DNA of 64,000 nt from positions 389,308 through 453,307 of the forward strand of contig NW_013657656.1 in the NCBI RefSeq assembly GCF_000142905.1. Reading direction: 5' to 3'. The notes under the pieces are model-generated. The model did not search any database. It was not told the DNA's origin and saw nothing but the letters and a program-made list of their open reading frames with translations. Both the position numbers and the translations under genes were made by a program. This document shows positions 8,865 through 19,116 of this stretch, in pieces. Source of the DNA: Thecamonas trahens ATCC 50062. Taxonomy: Eukaryota > Apusozoa > Apusomonadida > Apusomonadidae. Position 1 is the first letter of the stretch. The number at the start of each line of letters is the position of its first letter.

Positions 8865-9819
8865 ATGCCGAAAGCCAAGAGCGGACGAGCCAAACGCAAG
8901 GCAGCCGCGGCCGCGGTGATGCGGCGGACGACTGGACCGTCTCCTGCGGCCATTGCTACAGCTAGCACCATGAACGAAGATGAGAAGAAGCACGCTGGCC
9001 TAGTCTCACTGAGAGACGTGTTCGGTGTACGTACCGTCCGCTGCATCTCCTCCCTGCCCTGCTTACATGCTCCCTTCCCCACCGAGTGGCGGATGGGGCC
9101 GAATGATGGGCGCTCGCCTCCCATCCCTCCCCCGTTGGCGGTCATCATGCCCTGCCGACTGCACGGACTCTGCCACTCCGGACTGTGACTCACGTACATG
9201 CGAACTGGGGGAGAGAGTGTAGGTCTCGGAAGTTGGAGCTGCAAAGGACGCACAGGATGAGCTCGAGGGCGTGGGTAACATTGATCTCTCCATCCTGCCC
9301 AAGCGTGAGCGGCGGAGGGTCAAGGCCGCGGCGTTTGTCAAGCGGCTGGAGATCGAGGCGCAGCTGGCGAACGCCAAGGCTGAGATGCCGCTTGACCTGG
9401 CGGTCATGACCTCGACGCTTGATGAGATCCAGTCCTCGCTCGAGGAGGTCGATGCCGTCGGCAAGGCAAAGTCCGCCAAGGACTTTAAGGGCGCTGCTGT
9501 GGCCAAACACGGTCGCACCACCCTCAAGATGCGCTCGCGGACCCGCCGCCAGGGCGTGGATCACTTTGCTCTCGTTGCTGCCCACCCGGTCTTCCGCGAC
9601 GATCCGCTGGCTGCCATCGAAGGCCACGTCCTCGCCACCGTCAAGGCCCGCAAGCCCACCCCGCGCAAGGGCAAGACAAAGTCTGGCATGGGCAAGGGTA
9701 AGGGCAAGGTCCAGAACACCCACCGTTCTGCATCGGTCAAAACCGCCCGCGCCACGCCGGGTTCTGCCCCATCGTCGCGCCGCAAGAACTTTGGCAAGTC
9801 GCAGCGCAAGCGGCGCTAA
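8865..9819 (+). CDS. SLX9: SLX9/FAM207 ribosome-biogenesis protein, two exons
   Basis: Exon 1 is 8865-9026 and exon 2 is 9223-9819, joined in phase 0 across an intron with a canonical GTACGT donor and TGTAG acceptor; the product is 252 residues. SLX9 proteins act in 40S subunit maturation and export of pre-40S particles. The family hallmarks are present: a short basic N terminus, LPKRERRRVKAAAFVKRLE (the LPKKE..K box) and the C-terminal pattern HFALVAAHPVFRDDPLAAIEGHV, matching the conserved F..L..P.F..dPl.aI motif. After the family domain there is an unusual Lys/Gly/Ser/Arg-rich tail of about 50 residues (KGKGKGKVQ and similar), probably nucleolar-targeting or RNA-binding. The assignment is from motif order and length. 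Confidence 0.75.
9027..9222 (+). other. Spliceosomal intron of SLX9
   Basis: 196 bases, donor GTACGT, acceptor GAGTGTAG. It is the clearest intron in the window. It shows that ordinary GT-AG introns of this size exist here, which helps in judging the frame breaks in other genes. Confidence 0.8.
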
Positions 9820-11065
9820 GCTCTGGCGCTCGTGCGCAGCCCCAAGACAGATCAAACGCCATCGCATCGGCCTTTTTACCTGCTGCAGAAAGTGTTGCCG
9901 CGACTGCTACGAGTCGCTAACACTCGCGGCCGGAGTCACAGCCCTGAAAAAGCGGCATAACTACATGAAGGACGGTGTCGTGAGGAAAGGGGGGAGGGGA
10001 GGCCGTCGACGGTGATGATGGTGATTTCCCCGGGCCGCTGGCTCGGCGGTTGTTGCACGAAGCCCTTCATATCGTGTGTACGCGAGCTATCGATGGGCGT
10101 TCATGTACACGCGGATCACCGTGCCAATTGCCATGATGTGCTGGCAAAGATGGTCAGCACAGTAAATGCGAGGAAATCTCACGCCGTCAAGCCAGCGGAG
10201 CGACCGCTCGGCCGGCGACCGAGTGTGTGCTCAGAGTTGGCTTGGGCAGCTTTCGCCGTTCTGCAACCTTGCAAGGAGCGAGGACGACTGATCACGTTTT
10301 TTTCACAGTCACCTGCAGCGAGCGTGTTGGTACTGGTAGCGGCCAACTTTTGGATCTGTACGACGACAACTTGCCATCGCCTACCTTGCAGTTAACGAGA
10401 CCTGGCAGCGTTGTGGATGATGGTAGTCTGGCATTCATAGGCTATGGCTACAGCATTGGGTATCGGGAATGATGGAGGGGGACGCTGAGGCTGGGGGGGG
10501 GGGTCGGGAAGATGGGGAGGGGTACCGGCAGGGATGGGGAGTAGGGAACGGGAAGCTGCAGGCTGGGGCCTGGCCAAGTGTGGGCAATCGTCGAGTACCG
10601 GCTGGTGCTCACTGAAGCGTGATCGTTGAGAGTGTGACGACGACGCGATCAAGCCATGGAAGCACACGCCGTGTCGTGACGATGCGGAGGATGTGAAGGG
10701 TGGTGGTAAGAGCGATGGGGTGGTAGGGAGAGGTGGAGAGATGGAGAGGTGGAGAGGTGGCGTTTGGTTGATGGGCGGGTGTCCGATCAGTGGTGGCGGC
10801 GAGCGGGAGCAGACAAAGATGATGGTTCTTCTTCGGGGCGCCGCGATTCGGCTTGAATGGAAGGATTGGCCCTGGACAGGCGACATGCTCAACACACTGA
10901 CTGCAGGCATACTTTGCAGCGCGGTTCCATACGCATGCGTATAAAAAGCGGGTTATCCACGTTTGGGACGGTGAAGGGGGCTAGATGGGGTTTGAGGTGC
11001 CACATCGAGGATGGAGTATGGGCGGTTCCCGCGTGCGGGCCGCCACGTGCACCTCGCTCACTCAC
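9820..11065. other. Long stretch with no resolved gene
   Basis: No long convincing frame. It contains a G11 run at 10493-10503 and probably the later exons of the minus-strand gene beginning at 11226. One candidate last exon on the minus strand lies at 10087-10140. It is preceded by a good acceptor (CATCTTTGCCAG) and encodes HIMAIGTVIRVYMNAHR then a stop. The middle exons could not be placed. Confidence 0.4.
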
Positions 11066-11226
11066 CCGACCGACAGAACGGAGAGCGTCATGGCCGAGAC
11101 AGCGAGGAGACGGGCAATCCAAAGGCCAAAGCAGAGCGGTGGGCGGAGTTCTGAGAGCTTGATCTCGTTCTCAACAGAGTCGCAGTCGTTGTAGTTCTCA
11201 AAGTCGAGGTGATACGTCGTCGACAT
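11066..11226 (-). CDS. First exon of a small membrane protein gene (rest unresolved)
   Basis: An ATG at 11226 on the minus strand opens 53 codons: an acidic start (STTYHLDFENYNDCDSVENE) followed by a hydrophobic segment (CFGLWIARLLAVSAMTLSVLSVG). The frame then meets a perfect GTGAGT donor at 11065-11060, two bases into a codon. An N-terminal acidic tail followed by such a helix resembles the start of a small tetraspan (MARVEL-like) protein, but that is only an impression. Downstream exons probably lie between 10087 and 11050. A TATAAAAAG sequence at 10940-10948 is on the other strand and not clearly related. Confidence 0.35.
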
Positions 11227-11841
11227 GGTGATGATGATACTTGCTGTTTGACTTGAAGCGAATGGAAATTTAACGCGGTAAAGTGCGGTGTGGCGGTGCG
11301 AGTAGCTGGGTGCGAGTGGCTCTGCCAGACGGGCGAAAACGACACCATTCAAACGTTTCGAACCGGCCAGATATCATCATCACGTCTTCCTCTCCCTCGC
11401 AAGGCAGTATCAAACACTGCACGAAGAACATGGTTGATAGAGGAAGTCAATCAAGGAGGACACTCACTCTATCTTCTTCCCCCAGGCCACCTTGAAGATC
11501 ATCAGCATCAGCCAGGCAGATGGCCTGCCAGTTGGATCGGTTCGTGTGGCATGAGATTTGTTCATTGCAGGATATTCGCCCCCTCACAACCGCAGTCTCC
11601 TCCCCCTCTCTCCCCCCCTCCCTTTCCCATTCAACCGCAGCCTAGCAAGCGTGACTATAGTGACCACCTCTCGCCCACCAACCACACCCCCCCCCCCCCC
11701 CCCCTCCTCCTCCCTCCCCTCCCCTCCCCTCCCCTCTCCCTCCTCCCTCCCACTCCTTCCCTACCCCCCCCCCCTACCCCCTCGCTCTCCCTCCGCCTCA
11801 ACACCCTTCTCCCCTAACCCGCTTCGCTGACTCTGCCGGGT
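11227..11841. other. Pyrimidine-rich leader region upstream of the RapGAP gene
   Basis: No gene seen. From about 11574 to 11830 the plus strand is almost pure C and T, including a C18 run at 11687-11704 and many CTCC/TCCC units, and it ends 12 bases before the ATG at 11842. It probably forms the promoter or 5' leader of the RapGAP gene. Confidence 0.5.
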
Positions 11842-14800
11842 ATGACGGACCGTGTTCTGCTGGACCCGTCGACAGTGATGGAGGTGGAGACGGCAGCAGG
11901 GGATGTGTTCCCTGGCTCTTCGGCTACCTTTACCATGCTCATTGATGATCCGTCGCCTGCTGTGGAATGGTACCGGAATATGTTCATTGGTCGTGATCAT
12001 GTTCATTATGTGGCAAGCGATGACGAGGCCCTCGGTGGTGTGGTCATCTTCTCGGTCATGATGACGGCGGTGCAGAAAATCGGTGTCCAGTATCGGATCA
12101 TTGTCTGGTCGGTCAAGTCGATTGTACGCAAAGTCATCGAAGCGCCAGCGCCAATGTCGTTTCCCGACCTCCTCACTGCCGTCGACCCGCACCTTGGCGC
12201 CCATCGCAAGCTCTTTGCCAAGCTCGACCGCGCGCATGTGACCTCGCCCTCGGCGCAGAACACGCTGCTCAAGCTCGAGAATGATGAGCCCAAGCTCCGG
12301 ATCAAGATTGGCGTCCTGTTTGCCAAGCAGGGCCAGACCGAGGAGACCGCCATGTACCAGAACGAGCACGGCTCGCCGGCGTTTGAAGAGTTCCTGGATC
12401 TGTTGGGCGACCGGGTCCGCCTCAAGGGCTTCACTGGGTACTCTGCCCAGCTCGACACGTCACACGACGGCTCAGGCACCCACTCGGTCCACCGCTCCAA
12501 GTTTGCCGGCTACGAGATCATGTTCCACGTCTCGACGCTGCTGCAGTACGACCCGACTGACGAGCAGCGGATCCAGCGAAAGCGGTTCATCGGCAACGAC
12601 ATTGTCATGATTGTGTTTATGGACGGCGACACGACGTACAACATCGAGTGCATGGCGTCACAGTACACCCGGGTTGTCTTTGTTGTCCAACCTATCGACC
12701 ACCCGGAGCTCGGCCCGGCCTACGCTGTCGCCGCAGGTACCATGAAGGGCCTCCGCGCTTTTGGTCCGCCGGTCTACTCGGTCTACCCGCGCTCCGAGGC
12801 CTTTATCGAGACTCTCCTCGCCAAGTGCATCAACGGCGAAAAGGCGACCATGGCGTCGACCGAGTTTGTCATCCGTGACCGCCGAACCCGCAAGGGCTAC
12901 CTCGACATCTTCCACGCCGACTACGCAAACCCCAAGGCGCTGCGCAAGAAGCAGCTGCGCAAGGACAACTCGCTCGAGCTCATTCCGGTCTACACCCAGG
13001 ACCTTGCGGCGTCGACGGCGTCTGCGGCTCAGGCCTTTACCCTCGAGCTCGCCATGGACGCCTTTCCGCACCCGATCTCGGCCGTCGAGACCCACGGCGA
13101 CTCGCTGCTCTTTGGCACGCCCGAGGGTCTTTACATCTCGGCCATCGGCTCGCTCGAGTGTCACAAGGTGGTCAACATGCCGTCCATCTCGCAAATTGTC
13201 GTCTCACCGACCACCGACTCGCTCCTGGTCCGGACCAACAAGCTCATTGTGGCACTCTCGCTTTCAGCTGTCCTCGCCGGCGACTCGCCGGGTGTCGCCG
13301 TGGTCCCGGCGCGCAACCCGTCGGCGGTCGACGTGGCCACCATTGGCGAGACCACGTTCATTGCCGCCGTCCAGTGCTCGGCTGCCGGCGCCTCGGCCAC
13401 CGACGGCTCGTACTCGCTCGAGGTCTTCCATGCTGCTTCTGGTGACATCACTCTCGCAAAGTCGGTCCCGCTCCGCGGCGCGCCGACGGCCCTGGCCATC
13501 GTCCCGTCGCTCCGCGGCGCGCTCATCGGCCTCGACCTGGACTTTGTCTTTGTTCCTTTCACCAACTACTTCTCCATGCCGGTCTGCACCCTCGCTACCA
13601 CCAAGCCGATGCGGACTCGCCTGCTGAAGCTCCCCGATGACGCCATTGCCGGCGCCGGCGCCGCCGACCGTGCCTCGCTCGACTCGGCCGCTGTCGCCAG
13701 ACTCCTCGCCGCCGACGCCCTCACTCCCTCGGCGGCCCACGGCGTCTTTCCGCTCGCAGACTCGGGCGAGACGCTCCTCTGCTACGACACCTTTGGCGTT
13801 GTCCTCAAGTCCGATCTCCAGCTCGACCGCAACCGCATCTTTGAGTGGGTCTCGCCGCCTGTCCACTACTTTGTGGCATCCAACGCCCTCCTCGTCGTCG
13901 TCTATCGCACCTTTTCCGAGGTCTACTCGCTCCGCAACGGCTCATGCATCGAGTCGCATCTCGTCACCTCGCCTGCAGAGTACTTTTGCCGCGGAAACTC
14001 GCTCTACCTGCCGTCATGGGAGCCGCTCACGTCCACTTGCTCGCTCTACCGCCTCCTGCCCAAGCCCTCGCCGTTCCTCGCCGCCAGTGCAGGAAACGCG
14101 CCCCCACCCCTCGCGCGGGCGTACTCCCGCTTCCCGGCACAGCAGTCGAGACCTACGCCTCGGTCGGCGATTGCGACTCGCTGCCGGATGTTGACCAGCT
14201 GAAGAGACCGAGCGGCGCCAAGCCGACGACCGTGGCTGACAGGCTTAAGGCCCGCGCGCCACCTAAGCGGACTCGCTCGGCCTCGGTCTTTGACCGAGTC
14301 TCGATGTTCCAGACAAAGGCCGAGGCCGCAGCCTCGATGCAGGCCCAGCCCAAGAAGCCTACCGCCGCACCGCCTGTCGCTTCGCCGCCGCTCAACAAGT
14401 CGTCGTCATCGCCGTCGGACCTGGCCTCCAAGCTCGAGGCCGCGCGCGCCGCCGCCGCTGCCGACACCGCAGGCGGCTCTGCCGCCGCCCGGACCGTCCC
14501 ACCGCTGGTGCCGTCGGCGTCGGCAGCCTCAGTCGTGCTGGCCAAGCCGTCGTCCAAGCCCACCACTACCCAGCCGTCTTCGCCGTCGTCGCCGTCGTCG
14601 CCGTCGGCCTCGTCGTTTGCCTCCAAGCTCGAGCGCTTCAACTCGGAGGCCGCGCCGGCCCGGGTCCAAAAGGCCGCGCCGCCCGGACGCATCTCCAATG
14701 CCTCGCGCCGCCGCGACTTCCGCTCGCGCCGCCAGCAACTGGCAGTGGCCAAGACCACACGGTCGGCCTCGTCGTCACACGCCCACACTGACGCAGCTGC

Positions 14801-14939
14801 TGCTGCCTCGTCCTCGGCCGCCTCTTCGCGCCAAGCAGAGCGCCAGTCCAAGCGCGCCACCATCAATGACGCCGACGCCTACGACATTGACATCGAGTCG
14901 CTCACCTCCAAGTGGGAGAGTATGGGCATGATCTCGTGA
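11842..14939 (+). CDS. RapGAP domain - citron homology (CNH) protein, GARNL3 type (one frame break)
   Basis: The N-terminal half is a Rap-GAP domain, which stimulates GTP hydrolysis by Rap/Rheb-type small GTPases. NEHGSPAFEEFLDLLGDRV lies near residue 175, followed by GYSAQLDTS, GTHSV and the Asn-thumb helix RKRFIGNDIVMIVF, with the catalytic Asn at about residue 252. A CNH beta-propeller follows (about residues 415-745: AVETHGDSLLFGTPEGLY and on). RapGAP plus CNH is the architecture of GARNL3. The C-terminal 260 residues are Ser/Ala/Pro-rich with basic patches. The frame changes by -1 near 14101-14105 (CCCCC). Adding one C gives a 1032-residue protein; a 56-base GT-AG intron (14087-14142, phase 1) would also join the frames. 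Animal GARNL3 has a similar length. Confidence 0.8.
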
Positions 14940-15172
14940 TAAACAAGTCCTCCCCTCAAAAGTTGACAAAGACTTGCACTGTTGTAAACTTTAGTCGTCG
15001 TTGCGGCGAGTGCGACTCGCCCGAGTTTCTGTGTGCCCTGCGACGAAAGTGTGCCGTAACGTCGCCGCATGGAACGTTTTCGTTCCTTACTGCGGAGCAA
15101 TTCACAACGGACACGCGACATCATCACTTGACTCTGCTACTGCACCCGCCAAGGACCATAGTCAACACCATC

Positions 15173-16204
15173 ATGTCGACTCGTGCCATCCGTAGTCTCA
15201 CTCTTGCTCGTGGGAGCATCCGTGTCCATCGAGTTGCAAAGCGCTCGATGTTGACGTTTGGCAACGTCTCCAACGGCAACAACTTTGAGCGCAAGATGCG
15301 ACTCTACGTCGCCAAGGACGACTTGAACCGGTCGGAGAGTATGCGGGCATGTGCCAAGTTGCACCGCGTCGACCACATCAAGGCCTATTATGGCCGCCTT
15401 CAGACCAAGATCTCGGTCCCGCTCTGGGAGTCGGCTTGGAGCCCCTCCCGCAACGGCCAGCTCCCTGGCATGGGTGAGACCGTTCTCATCGCTGGAGTTC
15501 CTTACAAGGTCATCGATGTTGTAGTGAGCCAGTCTCGTAAGAACTTTGTTGTCACCATGCGGCAGATGGCAGAGGACAGCGCGTTGGTCGATGGCCAGGA
15601 CCAGACCCCAGCCCCGGTGTCGTCCCCGCCGGTGGTCGAGGTGCCGCAGCGCCCCCATCTTGTTGCCGATGACGACCACGCATTGTTTGCCACCACGCCT
15701 GACGGAAGTCAGCATGCGCCAAGCTCGCAGCTGCGCCTACAGCCGTCTTCGCCGGTTGCGACTGTTGCGACCGGCGCAACGACGAGCATCGCAAACGACT
15801 CGGCGGCGAGCGGCACGGCTGACGCGCCGATGAGCCGTCGATCGCCCCGCAAGCGGAAGCAGCGTGTGCTTGACAACGTCGCGCCGTCGGTGTGCAAGAA
15901 GCGCAAGACCAACCGAGGGCGGCGAGCAGCACCGGCATTTATCTGGCGTGCGGAGCAGGCCGATGTTCTCCGCGATGTCTACAACTTGATTGCCGTTCGC
16001 GACCCAAACGTCGAGGAGGAGCGCGACATAGACGATGACGATGTCACTTACGCCGCCGAGCTTCTGGCGATCGCATGTGCCAACGTCGGCTGCGAGGACA
16101 ACGAGGAGGCGTTCAAGTTCTGGATGCGCCCGACCTCACGCAAGCGCATTCTCAACAAGCTCAAGCGGATCCGTAGCTCCCTGCAGTGGAAGCGCGCCAG
16201 CTAG
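15173..16204 (+). CDS. Unknown nuclear-type protein with basic NLS
   Basis: 343 residues from the ATG at 15173; the frame is open further 5' but overlaps the preceding gene. I do not recognise the family. Residues 1-135 are a compact, mostly non-repetitive region (for example HIKAYYGRLQTKISVPLWE and PGMGETVLIAGVPYKVIDVVV). A Pro/Ser/Ala linker follows, then a strong nuclear localisation signal (SRRSPRKRKQR and KKRKTNRGRR). The C-terminal ~90 residues are helical (FIWRAEQADVLRDVYNLIA ... FKFWMRPTSRKRILNKLKRI), with spacing reminiscent of a divergent homeodomain-like fold. The next gene downstream ends in a clearer homeodomain-like segment, so both may be DNA-binding proteins; that is inference. 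Confidence 0.6.
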   Translation: MSTRAIRSLTLARGSIRVHRVAKRSMLTFGNVSNGNNFERKMRLYVAKDDLNRSESMRACAKLHRVDHIKAYYGRLQTKISVPLWESAWSPSRNGQLPGMGETVLIAGVPYKVIDVVVSQSRKNFVVTMRQMAEDSALVDGQDQTPAPVSSPPVVEVPQRPHLVADDDHALFATTPDGSQHAPSSQLRLQPSSPVATVATGATTSIANDSAASGTADAPMSRRSPRKRKQRVLDNVAPSVCKKRKTNRGRRAAPAFIWRAEQADVLRDVYNLIAVRDPNVEEERDIDDDDVTYAAELLAIACANVGCEDNEEAFKFWMRPTSRKRILNKLKRIRSSLQWKRAS

Positions 16205-16680
16205 GGTCTCGCGCCGATGTGGAGTACCCTCCAATCATGCTCAACTGCACCCGTACACACCGACATCTCATCTTTGAAACAACATAAATGCACCACCACC
16301 ACAGTAAGCTAGCTTCTCGATGCGCGACTAGACGATCCCCCCCCCCCCCCCCCCCCCCCCTCCCCCCTTTTCCTGCATGCTCGTAGGATGATCGGTCCAG
16401 GCGTTGGGCGGGCGTTGGGCGGGCTTTTGGGCGAATGGGCAAAAAGGCGACTGGGCGACGCCTCGGGTAGAAACGAGGAAAAAAGGCGGGAAACGTGAGC
16501 GAAAAATGGCGCGAACGGTAGCGGGTGAATGGTAGAAGGTAGACAAGACGGGGGAAAGGCAAGGAAGGTGGGGGAGGGGGGGGGAAGCCGGGGAAGGGCA
16601 CGGGCACGGGTACGGACAAGACCTCACTCTGGTTGAAGAGACCAAAAGGGAGGGAGAGAGAGAGTCATTACCCCTTTGGC
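16205..16680. other. Noncoding gap with a C24 run
   Basis: Contains a C24 run at 16337-16360, repeated GGCGTTGGGCGGGC-like units around 16401-16430, and an A/G-rich stretch up to the next ATG. No gene seen. Confidence 0.6.
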
Positions 16681-18065
16681 ATGAGCAACAGCATGCGTGT
16701 TGTGTGTGGTAGTCGGTGCATCCCCCTCGGTGAGGCCAACCATGTCGTAGGTCATGTCGGAGGTCACCCTGTCCCTGTCTACCTCCATAGCGACTACCAA
16801 GCACTCTATGAACAAACTGCGGGTGACATGAACGAACTCGCAGCAGAACTGGTGGATGTGTCGGGTGATAAGGCCATGGACTTGGTCCTCCATACCGGCA
16901 TTCACCATCCCCTGTACAAGGCCGTGGCCAAGAATGCTACCACCACAGCCGCCAAGACCACCAAGACGGCCAAGACGGCCGAGACTGCCGCCACCACGGC
17001 TCGTACCACCACAAACACTTGTTTGTATGGCTCGGCTTCTGCCTCTGCCTCTGCTACAGGATCATTCAAGGTCGACTCGGCCAAGCGGACGTACCCCATC
17101 GGCGACTTTTCTTTGGTTGCTACTGGCTCCTCGACCTTGCTCCCGAGCCTGGCTACCTCACGGCTCGTATCTGTACTTCTCCCGCGCCTGGTCCCTCGCC
17201 GATGGTGGTGGAAAAATCCGCCGTGAGTATGGCGGGCAAGTCGATGGCCAAGGGTGGTCTCAGCTCAACCTCGACATCATCGGCCATGGCGAGCATCATG
17301 CCCGAGCTGCCGCCGACGGTGGCCAAGAAGACCGCACAGCTTGCTCTCTCTCCGCTGGATTGGCTTGCCTCTGCCAGCGTCCTGAACAAGGGCGCTGCCG
17401 ACGACGGCATTGACGACGCGGGCTTTGTCCGCCGCTCCACCCGCAAGCGCAAGCTGGCGACCGACGACGACGGCGACGACGCCGGCCGGCCTGGTGATCG
17501 TGCCGGCAGCGACGACGACGACGAGACTGCCAGCGAGCCGCCGGCGGTCAAGAAGCACAAGGGTCTTGCAGCCGCTGCCGGTAGCAGCGACGCCGAGGCG
17601 CCGGTGACCAAGGCCAAGGCCAAGTCGAAGGCCAAGGCCAAGGCCACGTCGAAAGCCAAGTCCAAAGCCAAGTCCAAAGCCAAGTCGCCGTCCAAGACGT
17701 CGGCCAAGAAGGTCAAGCCGACCAAGACAAGCCGCAGCAAGGCGACCGGCAAGACCAAGGCGAGCGGCAAGACCAAGGCGAGCGGCAAGACCAAGGCGAG
17801 CGACAAGAAGGGCAAGGGCAAGGGCAAGAAGGGCAAGGGCAAGAAGGCGGCGTCGCGGTTCCGGTTCGAGCCCGAGCACGTCGAGCTGTTCAAAAAGTAC
17901 TACTTCAAGTCGTTTAACCCACGGTACGCCGTGTCGGACGCCATTGTGGAGGCCATGGCCAAGTTTGTGTCGACCAAGATCGGCAACGACGAGCTGCCGT
18001 ACACCAACAAGCAGATGCGCGGGTGGATCACCTCGTTCCGCCGCAAGCAGGAGATGGGCGCGTAG
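16681..18065 (+). CDS. Lysine-rich protein with C-terminal homeodomain-like segment (one probable frame break)
   Basis: Two frames overlap. The first runs 16681-17226: MSNSMRVVCGSRCIPLG start, then Thr/Ala/Lys and Ser/Ala repeats. The second carries the rest to 18065 and could also start on its own at the ATG 17202. One extra T in the TTTT at 17107-17110 joins them to about 461 residues. The second part has an NLS (RKRKL), acidic patches, and long histone-H1-like repeats of KAKSKAK and SGKTKA units. It ends in a ~65-residue segment, RFEPEHVELFKKYYF ... YTNKQMRGWITSFRRKQ. The final helix fits homeodomain helix 3, with Trp48 and basic residues kept but Ser in place of the nearly invariant Asn51. 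A chromatin or transcription protein is likely. Whether the first frame belongs to the same gene is unsure. Confidence 0.5.
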
Positions 18066-18174
18066 TCCCCTCCTTTGACCCTAAACGGTACGGTCGTTCG
18101 GACGCGTTGTCGCGCGCGTCTCAAAGTGAACAACTCGATGATGCTTGACTTCCAGCTCACCAGCCGACGCCGTG

Positions 18175-19116
18175 TCACGCCTGCTTGGCCTGCGGCTTGA
18201 GGTGGGAGGCGCGCCCGCACGTGATGGCGGCCGACACGTAGACCCCTGCCTGAAAGATGCCCGAGTTGCCGTCGCGGTGACGGACGCCTGGGAGCATGGG
18301 CGGCGCGCGAGGTGCCGTACCGACGACCGGGAAGGAGACCATCAGTGAGTTGAACACAGCGGCCGGACGGGAGAGCGCGAGGACGTTGTGGATCTTCTTG
18401 CGACGGACGAGCTTGCCGGTCGGCGTGGCCGATGCCGACATGAGGAGCGAGGACATGAGGCGGAAGCGCGCGAGGAGTATCGGGTGCTCGACGTCCTCGC
18501 CGAGGCCGACGACCGCCTTGCTCGTGCCCCACTCGGTGAACTTGGTCGAGAGCTTGGGGTCGCCCTTGGCGATGAGCGAGGCGACGATGTCGGCAATCGA
18601 CACCCGTCGGTGGTCGTTGGGCTTGGGCTTGTAATCGCCGGCGATGACGACCAGGCAGTTGGCCAGCGAGAAGGGTGCGAGCTCGCGGGGGAGCTTCTTC
18701 TCGGCAAACTCGGGCGCCGTCGAGCCCTTCTGCTGCCCGTACTTGGCGCGCTTCGGCGACGGGCGCCGTGCGCACGCCTTATCGCCACGCGCCAACTGCG
18801 CGTTGACTCTGAGCATCGTGAGAACCTTGTCAAGGACGAGCATGTCGCGCGACGCGAACGCGCCGGCGAGCGCCGAGCTGATGTCGAGGACGTCCGAGAA
18901 GACGCCCGCGACCGAAAAGTCGACAAAGACGTTGGGGAGCGTACCGTCGACGACAAAGCCCGAGTCGGCGAGCGAGGAGACGTCGTCCAGCGTCGGCGCC
19001 GCGCACGGGAGCGTTCCGTCGGCGAGCGCGGCCTTGAGGTCGGCAAATATGTCCACTCTGGACCGTATAGGGTTAAACACCAGTTGTTTCGCTACTACTG
19101 CCCAGAGGCAGCGGCT
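18175..19116 (-). CDS. Unknown protein, no usable ATG at its 5' end
   Basis: About 313 codons are open on the minus strand, with protein-like composition (IFADLKAALADGTLP, ANCLVVIAGDYKPKPNDHRR, FTEWGTSKAVVGLGED) and a basic patch, RRPSPKRAKYG. I do not recognise it. There is no ATG in any frame in the first ~80 bases; the first in-frame ATG is about 80 codons in (MLVLDKVLTML, near 18845). The frame is continuous with the IQUB frame, directly after its TAA at 19117-19119. Options are translation from the internal ATG, a missed upstream exon, or stop readthrough from IQUB. The plus strand of this stretch is also partly open but reads as a low-complexity charged shadow. Confidence 0.5.
   Translation of the reverse strand, partial: SRCLWAVVAKQLVFNPIRSRVDIFADLKAALADGTLPCAAPTLDDVSSLADSGFVVDGTLPNVFVDFSVAGVFSDVLDISSALAGAFASRDMLVLDKVLTMLRVNAQLARGDKACARRPSPKRAKYGQQKGSTAPEFAEKKLPRELAPFSLANCLVVIAGDYKPKPNDHRRVSIADIVASLIAKGDPKLSTKFTEWGTSKAVVGLGEDVEHPILLARFRLMSSLLMSASATPTGKLVRRKKIHNVLALSRPAAVFNSLMVSFPVVGTAPRAPPMLPGVRHRDGNSGIFQAGVYVSAAITCGRASHLKPQAKQA

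Noticed and set aside
10392-10910. Minus-strand frame of 172 codons
   Set aside because: Pro/Ser/Leu-rich low-complexity translation of C-rich sequence with a poly-C run inside; no domain pattern, and it sits where an intron of the 11226 gene is expected.
14087-14142. 56-base GT-AG intron in the RapGAP gene
   Set aside because: It fits in phase, but the donor GTGCAG is weak and the same -1 change recurs at many sites without splice signals, so a missing base in CCCCC is preferred. Kept as an alternative in the gene entry.
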